Part shown: one piece after another, positions 27,138-37,999 of the stretch
Numbering within the stretch: the stretch's first letter is position 1
Layout of the letters: every line of letters starts with the position of its first letter
Assembly (NCBI GenBank): GCA_002324875.1
Contig: NTJG01000004.1
Span: 124,001-188,000 of the forward strand
Reading direction: 5' to 3'
Length of the DNA stretch: 64,000 nucleotides
Origin: Lysobacteraceae bacterium NML93-0793
Lineage (GTDB): Bacteria; Pseudomonadota; Gammaproteobacteria; Xanthomonadales; Xanthomonadaceae
The notes under the pieces: generated by a model
What the model saw: only the letters and a program-made list of their open reading frames with translations
What the model was told of the DNA's origin: nothing
Databases searched by the model: none
Translations under genes and position numbers: made by a program

Positions 27138-29339
27138 TCAGGCGATATCCGGCAGCTCGGCGATCACTTTTTCCAGCGTGATCGGATACTCGCGGACGCG
27201 CACACCGGTGGCGTTGTGGATGGCGTTCGCGACCGCGGCCGGTACGCCGCAGAGTCCCAGTTCGCCGACGCCCTTGGCTTTCATCGGCGAGCTGTCGGCG
27301 TCGGCTTCGTCGAGAAACACGACCTCCTGCTCGGGAATGTCGGCATGCACCGGCACCTCGTAGCCCACGAGGTCGTGATTGACGAAGAAGCCCATCGTCT
27401 CGTCGACCGCGAGCTCTTCGCTGAGCGCGGCGCCGACGCCCATCGTCATCGCCCCGATCATCTGGCTGCGCGCCTGCTTGGGATTGAGGATGCGGCCGGC
27501 CGCGGCCACCGACAGCATGCGGCGTACGCGGGTCTCGCCGGTATGCGCGTCGACACCGACCTCGACGAAATGCGCGGCGAAGGTGCTGAGCTGCTTCTGC
27601 TTGTCGAGATCGCCGAACTCGATCGCATCCTCGACCACCAGCTGGCCGTCGCCGGCCGCCTCGGCCAGCGGCACCCGGCGTCCACCCGCACGGACCTCGC
27701 CGTCCACGAACTCGGCCGTCGCCGGGTCCAGCTCGAGGCGCGTGGCGATGACCTCACGCAGTTTCATGCAGGCCGCGTAGACACCCGCGGTCGCGCTGTT
27801 GGCGCCCCACTGGCCGCCCGAGCCGGCGGACGCGGGGAACGCGGAATCACCGAGCTTCACGTCGATCGCCTCGATCGGCAGGCCCAGGGTCTCGGCCGCG
27901 GTCTGCGCGATGATGGTGTAGCTGCCGGTGCCGATGTCGGTCATGTCGGTTTCGATCGTGACGCGGCCGTCGGCATCGAGCCGTGCACGCGCGCCGGACT
28001 TCATCACCGGGGCATTGCGGAATCCGGCCGCCATGCCCATGCCGACCAGCCAGCGGCCGTCGCGCACGCTGCCGCTGGCCTGACGACGGCTCCAGCCGAA
28101 ACGCTCCGCACCCTGGCGCAGGCACTCGACGAACTGGCGCTGCGAGAAGGGACGCTCCGGATTCTCCGGATCCACCTGGGTGTCGTTGCGGATGCGGAAT
28201 TCGACCGGGTCCATGCCGAGCTTCTCGGCCATCTCGTCCATCGCGATTTCCAGCGCCATCATGCCGGGCGTCTCGCCGGGCGCACGCATCGCATTGCCTT
28301 CGGGCAGGTCGAGCGTGGCGAGGCGCATCTTGGTCATGCGATGTTCGCCGGCGTAGAGCAACCGCGTCTGCTGCACGGCGACTTCGGGGCCGCCGCCTTC
28401 GAGATCCCCGGACCAGCTTTCGTGACCCATCGCGGTGATCGTGCCGTCGCGGCGCGCACCGATGCGGATGCGCTGCTCGGTGGCCGGTCGGTGCGTGGTG
28501 TTGTTGGCGATCAGGGGGCGGTGCAGCGCCACCTTGACCGGGCGCTTGGCGGCCTTTGCGCCCAGCGCGGCGAGCACGGCGTCGGCGCGCACGAAGAGTT
28601 TGCCGCCGAAGCCGCCGCCGATGTACGGCGACACCAGGCGAACCTTGTCCGCGGGAATCCCGAGCGTGCGGGCGACATCGCCCTTGCCCCAGGCGATCAT
28701 CTGGTTCGAGGTCCAGATCGTGACCTGGTCGCCGTCCCAGGCGGCGAGCGAGGCCATCGGCTCCATCATCGCGTGCGACTGGTCGGGCGTGGTGTAGGTC
28801 GCATCCAGCGTGACCTCGGCCGCGGCGAACGCGCTGTCGAAGTCGCCGACGGCCGAATCGGCCGGCGTCTCGCCACCTTGCGGCTTGATCGCGTTGTCCT
28901 TCTCGCGCGACAGCGAGAAGCGCCCGCGCTCGCGGCGGTAGTCCACCCGCACCAGCGCCGCCGCCGCGCGTGCCTGTTCGAACGTCTCGGCCACGACCAG
29001 CGCGACGGCCTGGTGATAGTGCTGGATCTGCGGTCCGCCGAGCAGGTGTGCGGTGTTCATGCGGCCCTTTCCGAGCTTGCCGGCGTTCTGCGCGGTGACC
29101 ACGGCCAGCACGCCCGGCGCGCGTTCGGCAGCCGAGATGTCGATGGACGCGATACGGCCCTTGGCGATGCCGGCGCCGACGACGTGCCCGTACGCCGCGC
29201 GCTCGGTGACGTCGTGCCATTCGTAGGCGTAATGCGCGGTGCCGGTGACCTTGTACTTGCCGTCGATGCGGTCGAGCGGCTGGCCCACGACGCGCATGCG
29301 ATCGATCGGGTTCTGGCCTGCGGGCGTGTCGAACTTCAT
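27138..29339 (-). CDS. paoC: Periplasmic aldehyde oxidoreductase, molybdenum-binding subunit
   Basis: The 733-residue large subunit of the xanthine dehydrogenase family matches E. coli PaoC (732). It begins with RMVGQP-type sequence ([29 protein letters not shown]). Molybdopterin-binding elements include [40 protein letters not shown], and near the C-terminus [19 protein letters not shown], which holds the catalytic Glu. Its ATG overlaps the paoB stop (ATGA). PaoABC oxidises aromatic and other aldehydes to acids in the periplasm with molybdopterin cytosine dinucleotide. It is the last gene of the operon; no XdhC/PaoD maturation factor follows. Confidence 0.93.
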   Translation of the reverse strand: MKFDTPAGQNPIDRMRVVGQPLDRIDGKYKVTGTAHYAYEWHDVTERAAYGHVVGAGIAKGRIASIDISAAERAPGVLAVVTAQNAGKLGKGRMNTAHLLGGPQIQHYHQAVALVVAETFEQARAAAALVRVDYRRERGRFSLSREKDNAIKPQGGETPADSAVGDFDSAFAAAEVTLDATYTTPDQSHAMMEPMASLAAWDGDQVTIWTSNQMIAWGKGDVARTLGIPADKVRLVSPYIGGGFGGKLFVRADAVLAALGAKAAKRPVKVALHRPLIANNTTHRPATEQRIRIGARRDGTITAMGHESWSGDLEGGGPEVAVQQTRLLYAGEHRMTKMRLATLDLPEGNAMRAPGETPGMMALEIAMDEMAEKLGMDPVEFRIRNDTQVDPENPERPFSQRQFVECLRQGAERFGWSRRQASGSVRDGRWLVGMGMAAGFRNAPVMKSGARARLDADGRVTIETDMTDIGTGSYTIIAQTAAETLGLPIEAIDVKLGDSAFPASAGSGGQWGANSATAGVYAACMKLREVIATRLELDPATAEFVDGEVRAGGRRVPLAEAAGDGQLVVEDAIEFGDLDKQKQLSTFAAHFVEVGVDAHTGETRVRRMLSVAAAGRILNPKQARSQMIGAMTMGVGAALSEELAVDETMGFFVNHDLVGYEVPVHADIPEQEVVFLDEADADSSPMKAKGVGELGLCGVPAAVANAIHNATGVRVREYPITLEKVIAELPDIA

Positions 29340-30291
29340 GAGCGGGCCTCCTCGGTGTCGACCAGTGCGGCGGCGATGGTGCGTTCGGCCAGCGTCAGCT
29401 TGAAGCGGTTGTCGTCGGTGGGCGTGGCGCCGTCGAACAGCCGCGCGGCCACGGCCTTCGCGCCGCGCGGAATCTCGGCATCGGCGGCATCGCTGCGCCA
29501 GGGCTTGTGGGCGACACCGCCGATGGCGACCCGGCCGCTGCCGTCGCGCTGGACCACTGCGGCCACCGAGACGAGCGCGAACGCATACGAGGCGCGGTCG
29601 CGGACCTTGCGGTAGACGTGACGGCCGCCCAGGGGCGGCGGCAACACGACGGCGGTGATCAGTTCGCCGGGGCGGAGCACGGTTTCGCGTTGCGGCGTGG
29701 TGCCGGGCGCGAGGTAGAAATCGTCGAGTGCGATGCGGCGGGTTTCGCCGTCGGGGGCGACGGTCTCGATCACCGCATCGAGCACACGCATCGCCACGAC
29801 CATGTCACTGGGATGGGTGGCGATGCACTGCGCGCTGCCGCCGATCACCGCGAGCTGCCGGCTGTAGCCGTCGAGTGCACCGCAGCCACTGCCGGGCAGG
29901 CGTTTGTTGCAGGCCTGGGCGGTGTCGTAGAAGTAGGGGCACCGCGTGCGTTGCAGCAGGTTGCCCGCGGTGGTGGCCTGGTTGCGCAACTGGCCGGAGG
30001 CCCCGGCGAGCAGGGCGCGCGACAGCACCGCGTAGTCGCGGCGCACGCGTTCATCGGCGGCGAGGTCGGTGTTGCGCACGAGCGCACCGATGCGCAGGCC
30101 GCCGTCATCGGTGGGTGTGATGGTGTCGAGCGCGAGGCCGTTGACGTCGATCAGATGTGTGGGCGTCTCGATCTCGAGCTTCATCAGATCGAGCAGGTTG
30201 GTGCCACCGGCAATGAACTTCGCGCCGGGCGTGCGTGCGGCCGCGGCCGCTGCGGCGGCGGGCGTGTCGGCACGTTCGAATCCGAAGGCCT

Positions 30292-30295
<4 letters not shown>
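29336..30295 (-). CDS. paoB: Periplasmic aldehyde oxidoreductase, FAD-binding subunit
   Basis: The 319-residue medium subunit matches E. coli PaoB (318). The FAD-binding [17 protein letters not shown] is near residue 28. The stretch [20 protein letters not shown] followed by [13 protein letters not shown] supplies the cysteines of the extra [4Fe-4S] cluster that distinguishes PaoB from xanthine-dehydrogenase flavin subunits. GGGAGG precedes ATG 30295. It overlaps both neighbours by four bases, so the operon order is paoA-paoB-paoC with tight coupling. Confidence 0.93.
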
Positions 30296-30948
<653 letters not shown>

Positions 30949-31259
30949 GGGAAGTCCTCTGGGCTGGCGTCTGGGGCTGGCGAGGTGGACGGCGCGGGTG
31001 ACACACGCACCGGGCTGGACGAGCATGCGCGGGTGCATGTTGTGGTCGGGTCAATACGTCTTCCGGAGCGCACCGGGCGGGCAATCGCGTCACCCTGGCG
31101 GTTGCGGCAGCCGAGGCGCGTGATCGGGCCGCATGAATGCGATGCGGGTGTGACAGGCCACATGCTGCACGCGGCATGGCGATACGGCGTTGCGCGACGC
31201 AATGTTCTCCATGCGAATGCCCCGTGCCGTGCGCCCGATGGAATCCGCTCGAGCGCCGC

Positions 31260-31949
31260 CTAGCCCGGTGCGCGCTCGCGGCCGCCGGCATTGTCGCGGC
31301 TGAGCGCGTGGGCGCCGCGCAGCAGCATGCGGATCATCTGCGCGAGTTCGTCGACCAGCGCCTCGTCGCGCTCGGGCGGCGAATCCAGCGCCGTACCGCC
31401 GAGCGCGAACACCAGCCGGGTGATCGCGCGTGACACCAGGTCGGGCCGGTGAAATGCCAGCCCTTGGGCGGCGGCGATGCGGATCAGGTCCGCGCGCAGT
31501 TCGTCCTCGAAGAAATGCAGCTGGCGATCGACCGCACGCTTGAATGCGTCCGATCCCACGGTGCCCTCGCGCAACAGCACGTGCAGCAGCTTGTCGTCGG
31601 CGCGCAGCCGCTCCATGAAGGCTTCGAGCGAGCCGCGCACGATGCTGCGCCCGGACACCGCACGACGACGGGCGTCACCGATGATGCCGCGCAGCGACTC
31701 ACCGGCGACGTCGATCAGGGCGACGGCCAGCTCGTCCATGTCGTGGAATTGCCGATAGAAGCTGTTGGGCGCGATGCCGGCTTCGCGTGCGACTTCACGC
31801 AGGCTCAGTGTCGACACGCTGCGGTGCGGCCCCAGCAGACGCATGGCCGCGGCGATCAGATCCTCGCGCACGATGGACGGTTTGCGGCCGGGACCGTCGG
31901 AGGCGGGACTCACATCGTCGCTGGCGGGCGCGGCACTGCGGACGGACAC
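31260..31949 (-). CDS. desT: TetR-family regulator of unsaturated fatty acid synthesis (DesT/FabR-like)
   Basis: The TetR regulator has an N-terminal helix-turn-helix in LSLREVAREAGIAPNSFYRQ, followed by FHDMDELAVALIDVAGESLR, a close match to the FabR/DesT branch, which senses the acyl-CoA unsaturation ratio. The frame is open back to 32069. The extra Pro/Ser-rich N-terminus is atypical, so GTG at 31949 (229 residues) is proposed; no clear Shine-Dalgarno decides it. It is divergent from a ferredoxin reductase and a desaturase, the arrangement of desT-desCB in Pseudomonas. The C-terminus RDNAGGRERAPG looks unstructured. Confidence 0.82.
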   Translation of the reverse strand: MSVRSAAPASDDVSPASDGPGRKPSIVREDLIAAAMRLLGPHRSVSTLSLREVAREAGIAPNSFYRQFHDMDELAVALIDVAGESLRGIIGDARRRAVSGRSIVRGSLEAFMERLRADDKLLHVLLREGTVGSDAFKRAVDRQLHFFEDELRADLIRIAAAQGLAFHRPDLVSRAITRLVFALGGTALDSPPERDEALVDELAQMIRMLLRGAHALSRDNAGGRERAPG

Positions 31950-32090
31950 GGGCGGGGATCGCAACGATGGTGGTCCAGCATAACAGTGCGGTGAAGCCGG
32001 GCAGGGCGGCGATGGCGGCGGCCGACGCTGTGAGGCGCCTCGATCGGCATCGCCTGAACCCCCGGACATGCTGCATTGCGGAATTAATGC

Positions 32091-32126
32091 ACAAGTGTAT
32101 ACACAGGCGTGCGGATGCCTGTACAG
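32091..32126. promoter_or_regulatory. Palindromic operator region before the desaturase operon
   Basis: GTGTATACAC is a perfect 10-bp palindrome at 32095-32104. It is followed by an interrupted inverted repeat ACAGGC (32102-32107) / GCCTGT (32116-32121). The block lies between the divergent TetR regulator and desC, 9-44 bp before the desC ATG, so a bound repressor would cover the promoter. FabR/DesT sites are palindromes of about this size; the match to their consensus is partial. Confidence 0.55.
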
Positions 32127-32134
32127 TCGCTCCC

Positions 32135-33244
32135 ATGTCAGCCGTCACCCCGATTTCCGCACGTCCGCGCAGCCGTCTGCGCCGGCTTGCCACGCCCTTC
32201 GTCGCGCCGCCGGTATTCGATTTCTGGGCGCAACGCCTGCATCCCACGTGGACCTGGGAGCGGCCCCTGGCGCGCATCGTCGGCCATGCGCCGGCCGCGG
32301 CAGGCGCGGTCACCCTGACGCTCAAGCCGAACCGCCACTGGGTGGGCGCGCTGCCCGGCCAGCACGTGAACCTGGGCGCGGACATCGACGGTGTGCGCGT
32401 GACCCGCAGCTACAGCCTCGACGCCCCGGCGTCCGCCGACGGCCGCATCACGATCACCGTCAAGGGCATCGAGGGTGGTCGCATGAGCCGCCACCTGCTG
32501 GATCCGGCGCGCGTCGGCGACGTGCTCGACATCGGCCCGGGCTTCGGTGACATGACGCTCGCGGCCGCTGCGGTCGCCACGCCGCGTCTGCTGCTGGCCG
32601 GCGGCAGCGGCATCACGCCGCTGATGGCCCTGGTGCGGCAACTGGCCGGGCAGGGCATGCCGGCGCCGGTGACGCTGCTGTACTGGGCGCGCACGCGGGC
32701 CGAGTTCTGTTTCGCCGACGAACTGCGCTCGCTGGCTGCGCGCCATACCACGTTCGACGTGCGTTTCGTGCTGACCGGCGACGCGCCGGCGGCCGATGAC
32801 GAAGCCGGTGGCCGGATCGATGCCGAACTGCTCGCGTCGCGGGTGCCCGATCTCGCGACGCGTCATGTCGACGCCTGCGGTCCCGGCGGGTTCGTCGCTG
32901 CGGCGCAGGGCCTGCTCGACGGCCGTGTGGCGGCGTTGCGTACCGAAGCGTTCACACCGCCGCCGCGCCCTCCCGTCGACGACACCGGCACGGTCTCGGT
33001 GCGTCTGGCCCGCAGTGGCCGCGAGCTGCAGCTGCCGCGCGGCATCGCCCTGCTCGATGCACTGGAGGCCGCCGGCGAGAAGCCGCGCTCCGGTTGCCGC
33101 ATGGGCATCTGCAACACCTGCGCCTGCGGCAAGTCCGCCGGCACGGCGCGCGACCTGCGCACCGGTGCCGTCCAGGGCGAACCCACCCAGGCACTGAAGC
33201 TGTGCATCAACAGCGCGGTGTCCGATCTCGTGCTCGATCTCTGA
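32135..33244 (+). CDS. desC: Ferredoxin reductase partner of fatty-acid desaturase
   Basis: The 369-residue electron-transfer protein starts with an FAD domain (GQHVNLGADIDGVRVTRSYS, with the RSYS flavin motif). An NAD(P)H domain follows (LLAGGSGITPLMALVRQLAG, then CGPGGFV). A C-terminal plant-type [2Fe-2S] ferredoxin domain has ligands C321, C326, C329 and C357 in SGCRMGICNTCACGKS and LCINSA. It delivers electrons to the desaturase encoded 14 bp downstream, as DesC does for DesB. No Shine-Dalgarno precedes ATG 32135, so leaderless translation is possible. It is probably repressed by the divergent TetR regulator. Confidence 0.9.
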   Translation: MSAVTPISARPRSRLRRLATPFVAPPVFDFWAQRLHPTWTWERPLARIVGHAPAAAGAVTLTLKPNRHWVGALPGQHVNLGADIDGVRVTRSYSLDAPASADGRITITVKGIEGGRMSRHLLDPARVGDVLDIGPGFGDMTLAAAAVATPRLLLAGGSGITPLMALVRQLAGQGMPAPVTLLYWARTRAEFCFADELRSLAARHTTFDVRFVLTGDAPAADDEAGGRIDAELLASRVPDLATRHVDACGPGGFVAAAQGLLDGRVAALRTEAFTPPPRPPVDDTGTVSVRLARSGRELQLPRGIALLDALEAAGEKPRSGCRMGICNTCACGKSAGTARDLRTGAVQGEPTQALKLCINSAVSDLVLDL

Positions 33245-33258
33245 CGTCCGGAGTGTCC

Positions 33259-34401
33259 ATGACTTCTGCTGCCAACGCCGCCCGCCGTCTGGGCCCCCAG
33301 GAACTCGATGCCTTCGGCGCCGAACTCGATGCGCTGCACACGCGCACGATGGCGCAGGTGGGCAAGGTCGATGCCGACTACATCCGCAAGGTGGTGCGCT
33401 GGGTGCGCTACTGCGGCTTCGGCGGCCGCGCGCTGCTGATGGTGGGCGCGATCGGCGGCGCGTTCGTACCGTGGCTGCTGTGGCCGGCCTGCATCGCCGG
33501 CGTGCTGCTGCTGGCGTTGTCCAAGATCATGGAGAACATGGAAGTCGGCCACAACGTGATCCACGGCCAGTACGACTTCATGGGCGATCCACAGTTCAAC
33601 AGCCGCACCTACGAGTGGGACATCGTGGCGACGGCGGACAACTGGCGGCATTCGCACAACTTCCGCCACCACACCTACACCAACGTCCGCGGGATGGACG
33701 ACGACATCGGCTACGGCCTGCTGCGGATCTTTCCCGAGCAGCGCTGGCGCCCGTTCTATCTGATGCAGCCGTTCATCGCGGTGGTGTTCGCGCTGTACTT
33801 CCAGTGGGGCGTGGCGATCCAGGAACTCAAGCTCGGCCGCTGGTTCGCCGGCAAGATGCCCAAGGGCAAGATGCGCCGCGACTTCTCGCCGGTGGGCCGG
33901 AAGATGGGCCGGCAGCTGCTGAAGGACTACCTGCTGTTCCCGGCGCTGGCCGGTCCGTTCTTCCTGCCGGTGTTGCTGGGCAACCTGGCGGCGAACGGCA
34001 TCCGCAACATCTGGACCTACGTGATCATCTTCTGCGGCCACTTCACTGCCGATGCCGAAGTGTTTCCGAAGGAGTCGATCCGCAACGAGTCGCGCGGGCA
34101 CTGGTACATGCGCCAGCTGCGGGGCTCGTCCAACATCGGCGGTGGGCGGGTGATGGATCTGCTGAGCGGCAATCTGAGCCATCAGATCGAGCATCATTTC
34201 TATCCCGACATTCCCGCGCACCGCTACGCGACCCTCGCGGTCGAGGTGCGCGAGATCTGCGCGCGCTACGGCCAGCCCTACAACACCGGCTCGCTGCCGC
34301 GGCAGTTCGGCGAGGTGGTGTGGCGGATCCTCCGGCACGCGTTCCCGAGCCGGCCGAAGCGGGTCCGCAATGCACCCGAGGGTGTGCTGCAGCAGGCGTG
34401 A
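33259..34401 (+). CDS. desB: Acyl-CoA fatty-acid desaturase (DesB-like)
   Basis: The 380-residue membrane di-iron desaturase has three His boxes: HNVIHGQYD from H98, HSHNFRHHTYTN from H131, and HQIEHHFYPDIP from H308. Four or so hydrophobic helices lie between them (LLMVGAIGGAFVPWLLWPAC, AVVFALYFQWGVAI). In Pseudomonas, DesB introduces the delta-9 double bond into saturated acyl-CoA to tune membrane fluidity. CGGAG precedes the ATG. The gene is coupled by short spacing to its reductase and closed by a terminator at 34442. Confidence 0.92.
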   Translation: MTSAANAARRLGPQELDAFGAELDALHTRTMAQVGKVDADYIRKVVRWVRYCGFGGRALLMVGAIGGAFVPWLLWPACIAGVLLLALSKIMENMEVGHNVIHGQYDFMGDPQFNSRTYEWDIVATADNWRHSHNFRHHTYTNVRGMDDDIGYGLLRIFPEQRWRPFYLMQPFIAVVFALYFQWGVAIQELKLGRWFAGKMPKGKMRRDFSPVGRKMGRQLLKDYLLFPALAGPFFLPVLLGNLAANGIRNIWTYVIIFCGHFTADAEVFPKESIRNESRGHWYMRQLRGSSNIGGGRVMDLLSGNLSHQIEHHFYPDIPAHRYATLAVEVREICARYGQPYNTGSLPRQFGEVVWRILRHAFPSRPKRVRNAPEGVLQQA

Positions 34402-34441
34402 GTCTGGTTCCGGTGTGATGCCGGGCCACCTGACGCAGTTG

Positions 34442-34473
34442 AACGCCCCGCCTCGTGCGGGGCGTTTGCGTTT
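34442..34473 (+). terminator. Intrinsic terminator of desCB
   Basis: AACGCCCCGC (34442-34451) pairs perfectly with GCGGGGCGTT (34457-34466) around CTCGT. A TTTGCGTTT tail follows, 40 bp after the desaturase stop. Confidence 0.85.
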
Positions 34474-34600
34474 CGGATGTCGCAAAGTGCGTGGGCGAGA
34501 GGGAGGCGTGGTTCGGCGCGAGCGTGCTCGACGTGATGCGAGGTGACGCTTCCTTCGTTGCAGGCGTTTTTTTGCGGCTGGCGCGCTCGATCCGTGCCTT

Positions 34601-35238
34601 GCCGTTGTTTTTGCTTTTGCTTTTGCGTTTGCCTTGGCCTTGGCTTTGCTACTGATCTGATCGAGCCGTAAAGCGAGCCGAGCATCGCAGGGCGGCCGGG
34701 CCGAAGAGCAGCCCATGTCTGAGCGCAGCGAGTTTGGGCTGCGTGCCTGGTCGCCCGAGAAGCGCAGGGGCCCGCCGCGGCTGTATCGCGGCGGATCGCG
34801 TCCCGCGAGGGGACTTCTTGGTTCCTTTTTGGTCCTTCAAAAAGAAACTCGCACGCGCAGCGGGCGAAAGCTCTGCACCTGCTTTCGCTTCCGGCTGTGC
34901 TGTTGCTTTGCTGTCAAGAATGAAGAGCGAACGTCAGAAGCGGGACAAGCAAGATCAACAGCTTCCGCGCTGTCGCGCGGCTTACTTTTGTCTTGTCAAA
35001 AGTAAGCAAAACCGTTCTCGCCGGACGCGATCCGCCGCATGAAGCCGCGGCGGTCCCCTGCGCTCCTCGCCTGACGCGGCACGGCGCCCAAACTCGCTTC
35101 GCTCAGACATGGGCGCCTCTTCGGCCACGTCAGGCTGCGGTGCTCGGCTCGCTTTACGGCTCGCTACCTCAAAGGCTGAAAGCCAAAGCCAAAGCCAAAG
35201 CCAAAGCCGAAGCCGAAGCCGAAGCCGAAGCGAAAGCC
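34601..35238. repeat. Long imperfect inverted repeat with hexanucleotide tracts at both ends
   Basis: The left arm at 34661-34848 and the right arm at 34981-35165 are diverged reverse-complement copies. Both share GAGCCGTAAAGCGAGCCGAG, then GCCCATGTCTGAGCG, AGCGAGTTTGGGC, GCCGCGGC and CGGCGGATCGCGTCC blocks, and each inner end is a hairpin (CTTACTTTTG-TCTTGT-CAAAAGTAAG at 34981-35006; an imperfect equivalent at 34821-34846). Outside the left arm is a degenerate GGCTTT-like tract (34601-34651). Outside the right arm are ten hexamers (five AAAGCC, three GAAGCC, GAAGCG, AAAGCC) at 35179-35238. No protein-like frame is present. The arms resemble dispersed intergenic repeats of Xanthomonadaceae. 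Confidence 0.8.
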
Positions 35239-35321
35239 GACGGCGCTGACAGGCGATACTGCACACGTCTCTTCACGCGCAGGCCCGGATAATACGCTCC
35301 GCTTCTTCCGGGTCCCCGCGC

Positions 35322-37847
35322 ATGCCGAAGCCGAACGCGAAGTCCGATGCACCCGCCGATTGCGTCCGGGTCCGCGGCGCGCGCGAGCACAACCTCAAGG
35401 ACGTCGATGTCGACATCCCGCGCGATGCGCTGGTGGTGTTCACCGGTGTGTCGGGCTCGGGCAAATCGTCGCTGGCCTTCGGCACGTTGTTCGCCGAGGC
35501 GCAGCGGCGGTATCTGGATTCGATTTCACCCTACGCGCGGCGCCTGATCGACCAGGCCGGCGTGCCGCAGGTCGATTCGATCGAAGGCCTGCCGCCGGCG
35601 GTGGCGCTGCAGCAGGCGCGCGGCACGCCGACCGCGCGCTCGTCGGTCGGCAGCCTGACGACGATCTCCAATTCCCTGCGCATGCTGTATTCGCGCGCCG
35701 GCGACTATCCGCGCGGGCAGGCCATCATCTACGCCGACGGTTTCTCGCCGAACACGCCGGCGGGCGCCTGTCCCACCTGCCACGGCCTCGGCCGGATCTA
35801 CGACGCCACCGAAGCCTCGATGGTGCCCGACCGCACGCTGACGATCCGCGAGCGCGCGGTGGCCGCCTGGCCCGGCGCCTGGCACGGACAGAACCAGCGC
35901 GACATCCTCACCACGCTCGGCATCGACGTCGACGTCCCGTGGGCGAAACTGCCGAAGAAGACCCGTGACTGGATCCTGTTCACCGACGAGCAGCCCGTGG
36001 TGCCGGTGTATCCCGGGTTCGATCTGGACGAGGTCAAGCGCGCGCTCGCGCGCAAGACCGAGCCGGCCTACATGGGCACGTTCACCAGTGCGCGCCGGCA
36101 CGTGCTGCATACGTTCGCCAATACCGAGAGCCCGCAGCAGAAGAAGCGCGCGGCGCAGTACCTGGTGGGCGCCGACTGCCCGGAATGCCACGGCAAGCGC
36201 CTGCGCCGCGAGGCGCTGTCGGTGACCTTCGCCGGGCTCGACATCGCGGCATTCTCGCAGCAGCCGCTCGACGCGCTGGCGTCGCTGCTGGCGCCGGCGG
36301 CCGCGGGCGACACGCACGCGAAGGCGCATCCCGAACAGGCGCTCGCCGCACAGCGCATCGCCGAGGATCTGCTGTCGCGTATCCGGGTGCTGCAGGATCT
36401 GGGTCTGGGGCATCTGTCGCTGGCCCGGTCCACGCCCACGCTGTCGCAGGGCGAACTGCAGCGGCTGCGTCTCGGTACCCAGATCCGCTCGCAGCTGTTC
36501 GGCGTGGTCTACGTGATGGACGAACCCTCGGCGGGCCTGCATCCGGCCGATGCGCAGGCGCTGCTGCGCGCACTGGACCAGCTGCGCGCCGCCGGCAATT
36601 CGCTGTTCGTGGTCGAACACGAGATCGACGTGATCCGCCATGCCGACTGGATCGTCGATGTCGGCCCCAAGGCGGGCGAGCATGGCGGGCAGGTGCTCTA
36701 CAGCGGCGCGCCCTCCGGCCTTGCGCAGGTCGAGGCGTCGGCGACGCGCCGGTATCTGTTCGCGGGGCATGCGCCGATCGCGCGCTTCGATCGCACGCCT
36801 GATGCATGGCTGGCACTGCGCGACATCCAGCGCCACAACGTGCGCGGTCTCGATGTCGACATCCCGCTCCGCGTGTTCACCACGGTGACCGGCGTCAGCG
36901 GCTCGGGCAAGTCGTCGCTGATCAGCCAGGCACTGGTGGAACTGCTGACCGCGCATGTCGGCACCAGTCGCGATGCCGGGGACGACGCACCGCTGGATCC
37001 GCTCGAGCGCGATGTCGACACCGCCGTGGAGGGCCGCATCGAAGGCGGACTGGAGGCCGTGCGCCGTCTGGTGCGTGTGGACCAGAAACCGATCGGACGC
37101 ACGCCGCGTTCGAACCTCGCGACCTACACCGGCCTGTTCGACCACGTGCGCAAGCTGTTCGCGGCCACGCCGATGGCGAAGCGCCGCCGCTACGACGCCG
37201 GGCGGTTCTCGTTCAACGTCGCCAAGGGCCGCTGCGCCACCTGCGACGGGGAGGGCTTCGTCAGCGTGGAACTGCTCTTCATGCCCAGCGTCTACGCGCC
37301 ATGCCCGACCTGTCACGGCCAGCGCTACAACGCGCAGACGCTGGAGGTGAGGCTGCGCGGCAAGACCATCGCCGAGGTGCTGGGCATGACCGTGACCGAG
37401 GCCGCGGCCTTCTTCGCCGACGATGCCGCCGTCGCCCGGCCGCTGTCGGTGCTGCTCGACGTGGGCCTGGGCTACCTGCGGCTGGGCCAGCCGGCCACAG
37501 AGTTCTCCGGCGGCGAGGCCCAGCGCATCAAGCTCGCCAGCGAACTGCAACGCGCGCAGCGCGCCGGCACCGTCTACGTGCTCGACGAGCCCACGACCGG
37601 CCTGCACCCGTCCGATGTCGACACGCTGATGCTGCAGCTGCAGGCGCTGGTCGAGGCCGGCAATACGGTGGTGGTGGTGGAGCACGACATGCGTGTGGCG
37701 GCTGCCAGCGACTGGATCATCGACATGGGTCCGGGCGCCGGCGATGCGGGGGGCCAGGTGGTCGTGGCCGGCACGCCTGCGCAGGTGGCCAGGCATGCCG
37801 GCAGCCGCACCGCGCCGTTTCTCGCCGAGGCAATGGCCGAGGGCTGA
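35322..37847 (+). CDS. UvrA-like ATPase, class II (UvrA2)
   Basis: The 841-residue protein has two ABC ATPase modules: Walker A motifs GVSGSGKSS near residues 43 and 524, signatures [12 protein letters not shown] and [12 protein letters not shown], and D-loops [10 protein letters not shown] and [10 protein letters not shown]. Zinc modules include [29 protein letters not shown] and CPTCHGQRY. It is about 100 residues shorter than housekeeping UvrA (about 940) and starts directly with [20 protein letters not shown]. Class II UvrA proteins lack the UvrB-binding domain and are linked to resistance to DNA-intercalating drugs. It lies 83 bp after the hexamer tract. Confidence 0.92.
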   Translation: MPKPNAKSDAPADCVRVRGAREHNLKDVDVDIPRDALVVFTGVSGSGKSSLAFGTLFAEAQRRYLDSISPYARRLIDQAGVPQVDSIEGLPPAVALQQARGTPTARSSVGSLTTISNSLRMLYSRAGDYPRGQAIIYADGFSPNTPAGACPTCHGLGRIYDATEASMVPDRTLTIRERAVAAWPGAWHGQNQRDILTTLGIDVDVPWAKLPKKTRDWILFTDEQPVVPVYPGFDLDEVKRALARKTEPAYMGTFTSARRHVLHTFANTESPQQKKRAAQYLVGADCPECHGKRLRREALSVTFAGLDIAAFSQQPLDALASLLAPAAAGDTHAKAHPEQALAAQRIAEDLLSRIRVLQDLGLGHLSLARSTPTLSQGELQRLRLGTQIRSQLFGVVYVMDEPSAGLHPADAQALLRALDQLRAAGNSLFVVEHEIDVIRHADWIVDVGPKAGEHGGQVLYSGAPSGLAQVEASATRRYLFAGHAPIARFDRTPDAWLALRDIQRHNVRGLDVDIPLRVFTTVTGVSGSGKSSLISQALVELLTAHVGTSRDAGDDAPLDPLERDVDTAVEGRIEGGLEAVRRLVRVDQKPIGRTPRSNLATYTGLFDHVRKLFAATPMAKRRRYDAGRFSFNVAKGRCATCDGEGFVSVELLFMPSVYAPCPTCHGQRYNAQTLEVRLRGKTIAEVLGMTVTEAAAFFADDAAVARPLSVLLDVGLGYLRLGQPATEFSGGEAQRIKLASELQRAQRAGTVYVLDEPTTGLHPSDVDTLMLQLQALVEAGNTVVVVEHDMRVAAASDWIIDMGPGAGDAGGQVVVAGTPAQVARHAGSRTAPFLAEAMAEG

Positions 37848-37999
37848 AGCGGCGTTGTGCGTCGTTCGCCACGTTCCGCACATGCAGCCGGTGCCCGATG
37901 CGGGCATGCTTGGTGATCGATCCGTGGACAGGGTGCGCCGCGCGCATGCTGTGGGCAGGGAGGCCGCGATCGAGTCCATTGCCAATCCAGGAGCTGCCG

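Noticed and set aside
35179-35238. Hexamer tract considered as a CRISPR or direct-repeat array
   Set aside because: The units are 6 bp with no spacers, so it is a microsatellite.
34715-35266. Small frames in the inverted repeat giving MSERSEFG-type peptides on both arms
   Set aside because: The peptides are the translation of a dispersed repeat, appear in both arms because of sequence identity, and lack ribosome-binding sites.
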